A stretch of DNA of 40,751 bases from Gnetum montanum (lineage: Eukaryota; Streptophyta; Gnetopsida; Gnetales; Gnetaceae). The notes beneath the pieces were generated by a model, which was not told the origin of the DNA, ran no database searches, and saw only the letters and a program-made list of their open reading frames with translations. The number at the start of each line of letters is the position of its first letter. The stretch's first letter is position 1. The DNA lies in the NCBI GenBank assembly GCA_015680685.1, contig MNCI01011050.1, positions 158,143-198,893 of the forward strand. Reading direction: 5' to 3'. Both the position numbers and the translations under genes were made by a program. Shown piece by piece: positions 30,004 to 40,057 of this stretch.

Positions 30004-33000
30004 ATGTTGACCCATGTGGTTATAGATTGGATAAAGGCTGATCACCTTTCTAGGAAATAATATGATCCTAAGAGTCCCCTTATTTATTTGCAAATTGCAA
30101 GGAATGATCCATGTAAGGCTCTGTTGGACTCAAGTTCTGGGATGAACTTAATCTCCCAAGAAATGTACAAGAATTGGAACTTGCCTCCTCTCAAAAAGAG
30201 CAATATTAAACTAAGCTAGTAGATTAGTCCATCACTATTTCTTTGGGACCAATGGAGAACATCATGACCACTGTCTATGGATGGTTCTATCCTGTAGATT
30301 TCCTTGTAATTTATGTGGAAAATTGTAAGAGGGACTTTCCTATCATTATGAGAAGGACTTGGCTAAGTACTATAGATGCCAAGATGAGGATTTGAGACCT
30401 TTCCTTGGAAATCTTCAAGTAAAATGAATTTGGAAAAATGAAGAAGAAGAGAGTTCTGTGCATCACATATACTGACACAAGGTGCCATTGCGCGTAGAGA
30501 ATATTAATGATAAAAGGTACATTTATCCAAGCATACAATAAGTGTGCCAAAACAATAGTTATTTAGAAGTGCATGTATGCAGTAATCACAAAATAGGAAG
30601 GTACCTAGTGGTTAATATCAAAACATCAAGTTAAATACACAATATGCATGGAACCATTGGAGAGCCTCACAAGTGCCTACATTGAAAATATGGATAAAAT
30701 GGACCAGCTCATAGTCAATGCTCTCACACATAAAATTAAATGGATTAGGGAGAATTGGAAATCCCAGATCATTTCTAGTAGGAGCCCCTTGAACTGAAAG
30801 GTTTATTGGCAACTTTAGAATATGCTTTCCTTAACAATGGTAAGTTGATAATCATTAATGCCAACCCTGCTCAAGATCAGAAAAAGAAGCTATTTAAAGT
30901 GATAAACAAGTGATCAAAAACCTTTGCCTTGTTATATCATGAACTCACCAGGATAGATATGCAAATATACCAACATTATATCTATACAAACTCTTCCATC
31001 AAGCCAAAAAGGCAATCGTCGAGAAGACTGAACCCAAAACTTAAGCAGGTAGTCAAGGAAGAAGTAGAACTTCATAAGGTTAGATTCATATATCTGATTG
31101 TGGAAAACGAATGGATTAGCCCACTCATAATTGTACCTAAGAAAGAAGGGAATTGGAGAGTTTGCATAGACTTCAAGTTGTTGAATATGACAACTTTTAA
31201 AGATTAGTTTTTGTTGCCATTTGTTGACTTAGTGCTAGACATCATTGCAGGACATTGCTATTATAGCTTTCTAGATGGTTTTAGTGGCTATAACCAAATC
31301 CTAATTGCACCAGAGGATCAAGCCAAAAGAACATTCACAAGTTCATGGGGGACTTTTGCATACAGAAAGATGCCCTTTGGCCTATGCAGTGCTCATGCTG
31401 CTTTTCAACGTTTAATGTTTAGCATCTTCCAATAGTAGATTGGTAGTAGGGTAGAAGTCTCCATGGATGACTTCTATACCTATGGGACCACTTTTGAGCA
31501 AGCCTTGGGCTCTCTTGAGTAAGTGCTTCAATAATGTATGGAGACCAATCTAAAGTTCAACTGGCAGAAAAGCCACTTGATGGTTCAAGAAGGCATAGTG
31601 TTGAAGCATCAAATTTTAGAAAAATAGATCAAGGTGGACCTAGAAAAGGTACGGGTTATCCAAGGAATCACCAAGCAACCTAAAATGATAAAAGATATAA
31701 GGTCATTCCTTGGACATACTGGTTATTATTGGTGCTTCAACGAGAACTTCTCAAAAATTGCTAAGCCATTGGTTGAGCTAACAAAGAAGGATGCATCCTT
31801 CAACTAGACCAAGGAATGTTAGTTAGCATTCTACTAGTTAAATCAAAAGCTTGTGGAAACTCCCATTCTACATGCTCCAGATTGGTCCATACCCTTCCAC
31901 ATTATGATAAATGCATTTAATTATGCCTTGGGGGCTATGCTTACATAATCAGATGATAAAAAATGTCCTTACTACATCCATTGTACAAACAGGAGCATTA
32001 TGAGGGCACAATTAAACTACACCACCATTGGGAAGGAGCTCATGGCGATGGTGTATGCCTTATAGAAATTCAAGCATTATGCGCTTGTATATTAGATCTT
32101 TATGCACACGAACCATATTGTCATCACGTTCCTCATGAATAAATCAGTGGTGAGTCCCTATGTCATATGGTGGCTGGTAATTCTACAAGAGTTTGACCTT
32201 ACAATGGTGGAAAAAAAGAGAACTAAGAGCACAGTTGTTGATCACTTGTCTTAGTTGTGATGAGGCAACAATGAGGATAAGGGATCTTATTTAATATATT
32301 TTTTGATGAATTCTTCTTTATAAATACTATTGAAGTTCAGAATCTTGAAGGTCCTAATTGGTATAATGAATTCCTCTCTTACTTACTTACTTAGGAGACT
32401 CCTCAATAATGGGAAAATAGGAAGAAACAATAGTTTCTTCACTAGGTCAAGCATTATGTGGAGATCAAAGGTAATCTTTACAAGGTTTGTGTTGATGGCT
32501 TATGTTGATGGTGCTTGCCCGATATTGATCAACTATGGATCCTTCAGGATGTTCATAAGGTCCTTGTGGAAGCCATTATGTAGAAAGAAGGATTACCATG
32601 AAAATCCTTATGGTAGGATACTATTGGCCAATAATCTTCAAGGATGTCCATCAATTTTCCTATTCATGCGAGCAATACCAAAGATATGGAAAAATGACCA
32701 TACGAATGAAAGGACCCTAATAGTGGATTTAACCATTGGAGCCTTTTAACCTTTGGAGCATTAACTTCATGGGGTCCATCAACTTCATGTCTAAAGGGAA
32801 GACATATAACATAGTAGTAGTTGACTACTACACCAAATGGGCCAAAGCTATAATTATCACTAACTATTCATCTTCTACTACAACATAGTTTATTCAACAA
32901 AGTGTGGTAAATAGGTTTGGCATGCCAAGGGCACGTATTTTTGATAATGGAACTCACTTCACAGGAGTTACTTTTTGAAAACTAATGCAACACTTAGGGG

Positions 33001-33690
33001 TGGAACATAAATTAACAACTCCCTATCACCCCCAAGCTTACATTCAAGCTAAAGTTACTAAAGGGAACTAACCAAAATACTAACAAGCACCATTAGTAAA
33101 TATAGGAAAGATTGGAGTACAAAACTCAACAATGTTCTATGGGCTTATTGATCCACTTGAAAATTTCCTATTGGTTATTCTCCTTATGAGTTAGTGTACG
33201 GAAAACTTCTAACACTTCCCATCCAAGTTGATTTCCATCCACTTTCAACGACTTGTGAGCTTAACTTTGATATAAGTCTAGCATAAAAGGAATGCTTAAT
33301 GACATTAAATGTACTAGTCGAAAACCAATAAGTAGCCCTCTCAATGAACAAAGTGCACAAGGCACATGTCAAACAACATCATGATGCATGAATAAGGAGA
33401 CAAAAATTTCAATTGGGTGATAAGGTTCTTTGTTGGAACCCCATGCATGTACCACAATGGACAAAGTTTTAAATGCTATGGAAAGGACCTTACATCATTC
33501 ATATAAATTTTCCTTCTAGTGCCATGACAATTTACCATCTTTTATACCCAAAAAAATGACTATTAGTCAACATCCAATAAGTAAAGCCTTTCTTGGAACC
33601 TAGAATAACAAGTAGCACTAACACCTCAATAGATGAACAATCATACTCTATATTTCGAATCTTCCCCTTTTAATTCAATCATGGGGGAGA
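30004..33690 (+). pseudogene. pol: pol pseudogene of element D (PR-RT-RNaseH-IN)
   Basis: Protease with ALLDSSS (Asp at 30127; the Gly of DSG reads Ser). RT with SPLIIVPKKEGNWRVCIDF near 31120, FLDGFSGYNQILIAPEDQ near 31273 and SMDDFYTYG near 31460, so the Phe of FMDDF is Ser. RNase H with MINAFNYALG near 31905, so the first catalytic Asp reads Asn, and LNYTTIGKELMAMVYAL near 32013. Integrase with SINFMGS at 32757, where the first catalytic Asp is Asn (32763), FDNGTHF with the second Asp kept (32943), and QAKVT, where the catalytic Glu is Lys (33051). The 35-residue spacing is kept. One frame change lies between about 32050 and 32760. More decayed in its active sites than B. Confidence 0.92.
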
Positions 33691-35132
33691 TCGCCACCTA
33701 TACTAATATTTGGTGTAGGCTACCCAATTTTCACCTTTGTTTTACATCATTCTTCATATGTTTTTCATTTTCTTGAATATTTTTTAAATTCTTTTATATC
33801 TTTCACATTTTTTATTTTATTTTGTTTGGTCTTATGTATTTTTTTGTTTTGTTTTGTTCATATGAAATCTTGAGTTTTTGCCGTGGCTACTACTATTAGT
33901 AGAAGTTAATTAGTGTAACATTTAATGTTATGATTTATCATTAACTGATTAGATTTCATCGTGGGATTATGTCCTCGATTAATAGATTGTTAATTTTCTA
34001 ATGATATCAAGTAGTGAGTCCAAACATCTATTCTATCCATCCAATTCTATGAGGCTCTACATCATTGGAGCATGAGGTCCTTTCACAATTAAAATTTAAA
34101 GTAATCAATGATCTTGTTACTTAACAGACTTAAAATGAACCTAGTGGGAAGGAATAAGGGTGTGACTTCAAGGGGATTTGTCATCTTTTGTTTCCAACTT
34201 CTTTCTTAAGTTTTGTGATTTTTTTCCATTGGTTTCTCACCACTCCTACTATCAATCATAATAGGAAGCATGCCTTTACATAGCGTGGTTTCCATGAAAA
34301 GAAAATATAAAAATTTAAAGCACACACCTTAGACAAAATAATAGGCTATAAGCACTAGTTATAGGGTTGGAAAGACATGTTACCCATGCCTAAAGGCACC
34401 CCTCTAAATAAGACCCTTCCTATCTTCTTGCTACTCTTTTCTTCTTTTCTTGGAGTGGTGATTATCCTTTGGGGATTATCATGAACTTTTGATTAGCATA
34501 GGGTCACGATATGACAATGCAGAGTCACTGATCATGGATGAACTTGATCTCAACTGAGGATGGGATAGTATTAAATCATCTTAATCACAAATTCCATAAG
34601 GACTTCATGTGACTAAGATGAAAATATCTTACCATTCTCTCTCTTCCATCCTTCTAACCTCATCATTGACCATCTCATTGCCTCCTATCATGGTCAACTA
34701 ATGTGTCTGTTATGGCATGTGGCATAATCCTCCGATGATCTCACATGGATTTGATTTTTAATTTCTAACAACCATTAATCATCCTTAGTGCCTATAAATT
34801 CCTTGGAATGAGAGTATGCAAGGGCATTATCAACATGAGCTTGCTTTGGAAGGATCCTTGGTCTCTCTAGGTTAAACTTCCTATCCCTTGGTTATTTTCA
34901 TGATCGATCTCATCAATTTACCTTCTAAACATCTAGTTTTGCTTTTTTTTTTTTGACATTATCAACTCATCCAAATCCAATTCAACTCATCTTTCAATAA
35001 AATTATAATCCTCTTCTATGTTTTTGCCATCCTTTTGTGTTTTTCTGGAATCCATTGGGCTCTTGTTTTATCCTAAAACTCATCCAAAATTTCTTATTTT
35101 TCTTATGTCAAAGATGACTATGAATAACTGTG
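33691..35132 (+). other. Post-pol noncoding region of element D
   Basis: Begins with the purine tract TCATGGGGGAGA at the pol end (33679-33690) and a T-rich stretch. It contains a weak copy of the conserved hairpin (GCGTGGTTTCCAT 34283-34295 with GCACACACC 34320-34328), the CCCCTCTAAATAAGACCCTTCC block (about 34400), and the GCAAGGGCATTATC...GAGCTTGCTTTGG block (about 34810). No conserved ORF. Confidence 0.55.
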
Positions 35133-35192
35133 TCAATGCATCCTCGTAAATGCAGTGGGATGATTTGATGCATCACAAAAAAACTATATATA
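35133..35192 (+). promoter_or_regulatory. Internal promoter of element D upstream of ORF3
   Basis: TCAATGCATC (35133-35142) and TTGATGCATCA (35165-35175) share the ATGCAT core of this element's LTR palindrome. The TATA box TATATATA is at 35185-35192. The following 150 bp align with the region after the internal TATA box of B (12725-12870). Confidence 0.45.
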
Positions 35193-35337
35193 GGAATGAC
35201 ACTTAGCCATTTTTTGTATCATTTTTCACAAATGCAAAAGGAGTTTTTCAATTTTTCAACTAAGAACCTTCCAAGAGCCATAACTCTCACACCATTAATC
35301 CAATTCACCCTGTTTTTCAATGCTTGAGGTATCAGAG

Positions 35338-35627
35338 GTAAGCTTTATGTTGTGGGGATCATAAACCTTTGGTTTTTTTCTAGAAATTTTTCAAAATTTT
35401 CCTAACTTCCCAAGGTTTACCCATTAAAATAATATTAAATACTTATTCCAAGTGGGTTAAACCTAACAAGAAAACTCTTGTAGATAATCAATGAAATAAT
35501 ATTAAAATAATATAGCTTGCCAAGATCACAAATAAGCCTAAGTATAACTAGATCTAATAAGAAAGGTATCAAAGGACTAAGGGTTATAAAGTAAAAAGCT
35601 AATTGTGGGTTATGCCTGTGATCATAA
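35338..35627 (+). other. Predicted ORF3 leader intron of element D, acceptor destroyed
   Basis: Donor CAGAG|GTAAGC is intact at 35337/35338. At the position of the B acceptor (GATTACAG|ATG), D reads GATCATAA|ATG, so the essential AG has become AA. Predicted length is 290 nt against 283 nt in B. Confidence 0.45.
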
Positions 35628-35963
35628 ATGATATCAAAGAGAGGATTGTAAGCAGGAGGGCCTTTCTAGCCCTAAGAAAAGTGACCACAAGGAGGAAGGA
35701 ACCAACAATAGCAACCACAATAGCCCCAAGAGTAAGTTGTTAAAGCAATCCATGCAAGAGGATCTCTTCAAGAGGAGCCTAAAGTGGAATCTGTTAGACA
35801 AATTTCCACATTAGAAACATGCCAATCCAAGTAGGATAAAGTCCCTAGGCCAAGGCCTAATTTTGAAGTTACTCTCATGGAGGCCTGCCTGGAAAAGATC
35901 AAAACCAAGGAGATCCAGAGTTGTATTCTCCAAGAATTGAACTTTGGACCCTTATTGAGGACC
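35628..35963 (+). pseudogene. ORF3 of element D, N-terminal part
   Basis: ATG at 35628. Early codons are full of stops, but from about 35745 the protein matches B ORF3: EEPKVESVRQI, PRPNFEVTLMEACLEKIK, and IQSCILQELNFGPLLRT, corresponding to LEVTLTQACLDIIK and IQRLVLQEINFMPFLEK in B. Homology stops at about 35963. The plant-transposon-like central domain of B (13490-14400) has no counterpart and is deleted or displaced. Confidence 0.65.
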
Positions 35964-36190
35964 TTGTTCATTGGTAGTGCAATAAGTTCTTGAGTGTGAT
36001 GGGGTTTGGCAAAAACCCTCACCCTAGCCTCCATTCCCCTTTTGAACCTAATTCCCTAAAATTCAAAAAATAAACATAAAAATGAGAACCATGTTCATTG
36101 GCAGTCTAATAAGTTCTTGAGTGTGATGGGGTTCGTTAGCAATCCTTAACCTAACCTCCATTTTCTCTTTGAATCCATTCCCATTCAAAA
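35964..36190 (+). repeat. Tandem duplication, period 127 bp
   Basis: TTGTTCATTGGTAGTGCAAT (35964) recurs as ATGTTCATTGGCAGTCTAAT (36091), with AAGTTCTTGAGTGTGATGGG in both. Two diverged copies starting exactly at the left border of the unidentified segment. Confidence 0.7.
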
Positions 36191-36930
36191 GAAAAAAAGA
36201 GAAAGAGTCCTAAGAAAAAATTCAAAAGTTACAACTAGCTACGATCTAACTTGAGCTTGTTCTCTTGATTAAGTTTGACACAAGTTTTGTGCTCAAAGTA
36301 GTTCGTGTTTCTTTTGACTTTTACTTTGTGAGAAGATTGGGAATGTGATCTTAGTTATACAATTTAATTATATATATAACTATATAGCTAAAATTATGAT
36401 TTATAAATTTATATATTTAGAGTTTGACCAAATAAGATGGTGTGGTAAGGGTGGCTCACATCTAGTTTTCTCTTGATTATATGGTTATTTTAATCATGTT
36501 TAGATTAGTATAATTTGCTTTCAAGTTTTAATTTGTTTATGCTTTATGATGTTTTTGATTCTCTATTTGTTACATCATTTTAAAATTTTTGTGGTTTTGC
36601 TATCCTTGTACTTGCATGCAATTAAAGTTTGGAGGCTAAGTATTGAGGCCAACCTTGCCCATGCTAGGCATGGGGCCATGATCAACAGATGGCTAGTAGA
36701 GTTGTATAATAGTTAGTAGATAGCAATGGTTACACAAGATTAGAGTTGATTCAGATTTTATGACCATGGAGCTTACTGGTTTAGCATACTCAACATAACT
36801 ACAAACACTGTTTTTCCATGCTTTATTGCTAGGTCCATCGCTTGCTTCTATCTTTGTTCATGGATTCTAAGTAACAGTAAAATTGCACAATCACCAAAAC
36901 AAGTTTTATTTTATCCTGAATAGAATAGAT

Positions 36931-37235
36931 TCAAGGAGATCTTTAGGACATACTTACCTTTTCAAAAAAAGGATGCATAATTAACTCGATTGAGTAGTCC
37001 TGTCAGAATTTTATCATGGACAAAACAAATTAGATGCTATACTCACTTCCAATTTTATTTTGACTTTGGTCCTTGAATCTATTCTATTCAAGGAGATCTT
37101 TAGAACATACTTGGCTTTTGAAAAAAAGGATGCATAATTAACTCGATTGAGTAGTCCCGTCAGAATTTTATCATGGACAAAACAAATTAGATGCTATTTT
37201 CACTTCCAATTTTATTTCGACTTTGGTCCCTAATC
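36931..37235 (+). repeat. Tandem duplication, period 157 bp
   Basis: TCAAGGAGATCTTTAG at 36931 and 37088. Both copies contain AAGGATGCATAATTAACTCG, TGAGTAGTCC and ATTTTATCATGGACAAAACA. Copies are about 95 percent alike by eye, so the duplication is younger than the surrounding element decay. Confidence 0.8.
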
Positions 37236-37639
37236 ACAAATCTTTTCATTACTGACGTCACAACTAACAATCACACATCTTTTTCTTCTCTTCTTCTGTT
37301 TTGATAATAACCTAATAACATTCACTTCAAAATTCCTATTCCACATTAATCAATTTTAGCACAAAACAAAACAAGGATCATGGCTTTTTGTAAAAGATTG
37401 AATTTCATGTTGCCGTCATTAGGGATGGACACATTTAACATATCCATGGCGCATGTTGGTTTCACATGGGAATCTGATGCAGGGCTTCCTTTGATTAGGG
37501 TGGCCATGTTTTCATGCTTTTGGCCATCAATATTTTTGTTATTTTGAGTGTTAAAATAGTTAAAGATATTAAAATTTGTGTGAACTTCCACGTTATAGTT
37601 TCTAGGCATTTTGTTTTTCATCTCATCTTTTCTGTTGCT

Positions 37640-38580
37640 ATTGGTTGCAAACGTGTGGACTGTTGCAGGAGGTGGCAGTCATGGCGGCAGTTACTAGCAT
37701 TGTTGACCATAACTCCAAGGTGTTACAGGAGTTATGCAAGATGTGGACGTTCATGGCAACAGTGGTGGTGGAAGCTATGCAAAGTGTGGGTAATTATTAT
37801 GGCCATTGCAGATGCAAGCAAAGAGTGGGGTGGATCGGTTACGGAGAAACGGAACGTGGTGGATGTTACTGGGATATCAAACGTCACCGACAGGTAGTGG
37901 TTTCCTTCCTCTTTGGTGCAGCTATAAAGAACAGAATGAGGAGACACCAGGGGGATCATCTGGGCAGGGGCCTCCTTAACAACTCGGGATTGTTGCGTGA
38001 ACAGTAGCAGGAAGAGGGATCCTGGGGGTTAGCCAGTAGGCGACAAGTTTCCTTTTTTTTTCCTCTTGCAGCAAACCTGTGATGGCAGTAGACATAGGAC
38101 CAGAGAAAGCAACACGTCTGTAGCATGTGACAGCAGGATCTGGTGACTACACTAGCAACAGCAGGCAGGCAATACATCCATGACAGGGTTCTCTAGTTCT
38201 ATTTTATTATTTCTTTGGCGGACATGAGGTAGCACATGACAGCAGATCTCTGACGACACGGTCTCCGCTTCTTCTCCTATTCACAAAAGCTTTCTTCCCT
38301 TTCTCTCTCTCAGTCACATAATGGTGGCAGTGAGCAGCAGAGATATATTTCTTCCTCTCTTGCTCGTGACGGTGAAGTGTGGGTGGTGCCAACAGTGGGT
38401 AGCCTCTCTCTTTCCCCAAACATGCAGCAACACAACAATGACAGCAAGCAATCTCTCTCGGCAACATAGGATGCAGCTTCTTCTCTCTCCTTCTTTCGAC
38501 AACTACTACAAGTAATGTTCACTGCAATAGTGTCTGCAATGGACCAACAACACAAATGGCGATAGTAGTAGCACCACAGA
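37640..38580. other. GC-elevated region with CAG/CAA and CT-rich tracts
   Basis: Clearly less AT-rich than its surroundings, with recurring GACAGCA and AGCAACA phrases alternating with CTCTCTC tracts. Open frames exist on both strands (for example 37645-38007 plus and 38207-38467 minus), but none has a recognisable domain. Frames open on both strands at once suggest composition, not selection. Possibly a promoter/leader region of an unknown element. I cannot identify it. Confidence 0.4.
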
Positions 38581-38826
38581 AAAATTTAATTTTTGTAGTT
38601 CCTTATTGTTTTAGACAATCACTTATTTTAAATTGCAATGAATTCCAATTAGAATTCTCTTTTTTTTTGTGTTTATTGTTTTCAAAAGGCCACGTAGCCC
38701 TCTCTAGCTGAGACTACTCCCAGGTTTCCATACCCATAAGGGAGGTGCCTTAGGCAGTAATATCCTAAAATGAGTTTTTCTTTCCTAGTGTTGTTGTGTC
38801 CAAATTTTATTCATCAATAGCTATCA

Positions 38827-39217
38827 CCTTCTCTATTAGGTTAGAGGAAGGTGAGGAGGCAACCATTCTAGTCATGCAATATAAGAACCAAGAGACAATA
38901 GTCAAAGTGATGGCCAACAAGATAGCTAAAGCCCTGAATGCTAGTGTTTATATGAGCAAGGAGTGATTGGTTAAGTGTTGCCCAGCACAAGGAAGTGTTG
39001 GAATGGCTCATTGGAACCAAGCAATTACTTTTAGAGATCTTCAATCTCCCAGATGAAATCATTATAAATTAGTTGCAGCTACTAGAAACAAAGGGCAAGT
39101 TACTGATTACCAATATGCAACTTAAGGTAGCCACCAATGCCAATTGTCAGGTGGCTACTAAAGTCTTAGAATTACGTGCCTACCTCTCTGACCATGTCAT
39201 TCTTAGGCCAAACTTGA
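38827..39217 (+). pseudogene. ORF3 of element D, C-terminal part
   Basis: GGTTAGAGGAAGGTGAGGAG at 38839-38858 aligns with 14452-14471 in B. The protein then reads KEVLEWLIGTKQLLLEIFNLPDE near 38990, matching QLLERLVRTWQPTLDIIDLS in B, followed by LLETKGKLL...QLKVATNANCQVATKVLELRAYL (39076-39186), a Leu/Ala/Lys-rich, probably coiled-coil segment. Element F interrupts it at 39218. Confidence 0.65.
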
Positions 39218-39396
39218 TGATGAGTGGTGAGGTACCCCTACACTCAACCATACGAAACAAGTGTAGCATGCGCGATCCAGTCGAATTCCGCAGACTAAAT
39301 GCCTAAACGCCCCATGGAACACTTGGGGTTAATCATTCGTTGTCTTCCCAGACTTACTTGTTGTTGTCACAGTGTATGGTTAAGTAAGTCCGAGGT

Positions 39397-39397
39397 N
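39397..39397. other. Single N marking a probable collapsed stretch
   Basis: At this base the F LTR jumps from GTACGACTTGGTTACGAA to CCTCGGACTTACTT (minus strand), skipping about 230 bp that are present in LTR A. Confidence 0.6.
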
Positions 39398-39682
39398 TTC
39401 GTAACCAAGTCGTACTCATGTCGCGCTAATGCATGTAATAAATAACAGGTAGGAAATAACATGTAATAAACCTATTCCATGCACTGCAAGGTTTATCCAC
39501 AAAGCTCGTCTTTATTGCCGTACACAACTTGCGTTCAGGTACAAAGCTACTCGAATAAAGATTTGTTCACTTGGGGACTCCTACTGCGGGCACATGGAAA
39601 ATATTCTATCTCTGGAGTGATCAAACTGCCAGAGCTTCACTATTTCTAGCCTAGGATGAGAAATGAGGGGAGTGCCGCCTCT

Positions 39683-39829
39683 TATTTATAGATTTGGCGA
39701 CGGACCGCGATATCGCGTATGCGATATCGCAGGGGACGACGCGATATCGCTTATGCGATATCGCATGGGATGTGATATCCCGATGGCCACGATATCACGT
39801 ACGCGATATCGTAGTATATGCGATATTGC
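39683..39829 (-). promoter_or_regulatory. U3 promoter of LTR F: eight-copy GCGATATCGC palindrome array plus TATA box
   Basis: Units at 39707-39716, 39721-39730, 39741-39750, 39755-39764 (all perfect GCGATATCGC), 39772-39781, 39789-39798, 39803-39812 and 39820-39829 (one to three changes). Several are spaced 14 bp start to start (39707/39721, 39741/39755, 39789/39803). TATAAATA (minus) ends the array at 39690-39683. LTR A has only two units. Confidence 0.8.
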
Positions 39830-39838
39830 ATCTCATCA

Positions 39839-39852
39839 TACCCCCATGACTG
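39839..39852 (-). other. Polypurine tract of element F
   Basis: TCAGTCATGGGGGTA on the minus strand, directly before LTR start. Same tract as in A and B. Confidence 0.85.
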
Positions 39853-40057
39853 AATGAAAACTCACCCTCGAGTTCCTTATAATAATATCAGGTAGGTATG
39901 GAATTATTGAGGGGAATGGAACTAATGGGATGACATGTGAACAGATCATTATTACAAGACTTGACAAAACTGGTGTTCATGACAACAAGGGTGAACACCT
40001 TATTACAATGACATCAAGCCTTACTTGGCAACTGAGAAAGAGAGAGAGAAAGAAGTG

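Larger units (their letters stand above)
35964..38826. other. Unidentified 2.9 kb segment inside element D ORF3
   Basis: Neither end aligns with element B, whose ORF3 continues for about 950 bp here. Contents: a 127-bp-period duplication, about 0.7 kb of AT-rich DNA, a 157-bp-period tandem duplication, a TGACGTCA palindrome at 37253-37260, and a GC-richer part from about 37640. I see no LTRs, terminal inverted repeats, RT motifs or clear target duplication. It could be a fragmentary element of another class, host DNA brought by recombination, or an assembly junction. Confidence 0.45.
19988..39217 (+). mobile_element. Element D: long Athila-like retrotransposon, split by nested insertions
   Basis: 5' LTR 19988-20916, primer site, gag (21088-22661, resumed at 28988), pol (30004-33690), noncoding block, internal promoter, leader intron, and ORF3 (35628-35963, resumed at 38827-39217). 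It is interrupted by element E (22662-28987), by 35964-38826 of unidentified DNA, and by minus-strand element F from 39218. The 3' LTR is beyond the window. Without E and the 35964-38826 block, about 10 kb is visible, with the same gene order as B. Confidence 0.88.
39218..39838 (-). repeat. 3' LTR of element F
   Basis: On the minus strand it starts TGATGAG (39838 downward) and ends CTCATCA (39224 to 39218). TATA box TATAAATA at 39690-39683, poly(A) signal AATAAA at 39516-39511. 621 bp, shorter than A by 133 bp although its palindrome array is longer; about 230 bp of the A LTR are missing exactly where a single N stands (39397). Confidence 0.88.

Noticed and set aside
32330-32749. 139-codon plus-strand frame in element D
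   Set aside because: It is a shadow frame over the integrase N-terminal region; the true integrase frame is recognisable beside it by homology with B.
37346-37621. 91-codon minus-strand frame with a protein-like look (SPASDSHVKPTCAMDM)
   Set aside because: It lies in the unidentified block next to AT-rich DNA; I recognise no family and see no splice or promoter context. Kept only as part of that block.
37645-38007. 120-codon plus-strand frame and overlapping frames on both strands in the GC-elevated region
   Set aside because: Several overlapping frames are open on both strands at once, residues follow nucleotide composition, and no domain is recognisable.
38321-38515. Plus-strand frame with a hydrophobic start resembling a signal peptide
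   Set aside because: It overlaps the composition-driven frames above and has no support from a promoter, intron or homology.
38207-38555. Cys-rich minus-strand frames that look like small secreted proteins
   Set aside because: The Cys codons come from GCA/ACA-rich repeats on the other strand; three overlapping frames show the same bias and there is no convincing signal peptide.
1978-39217. Relating the right flank of A (CCTTG) and the left flank of F (CTTGA) as one target duplication
   Set aside because: A and F are separate, opposite-strand elements 37 kb apart and the two pentamers are not identical; each partner copy lies outside the window.
39707-39829. GCGATATCGC array as a CRISPR array or satellite
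   Set aside because: Units are 10 bp palindromes with 4-10 bp spacers inside an LTR U3 of a plant retrotransposon; there are no unique spacers of CRISPR size and no cas genes.
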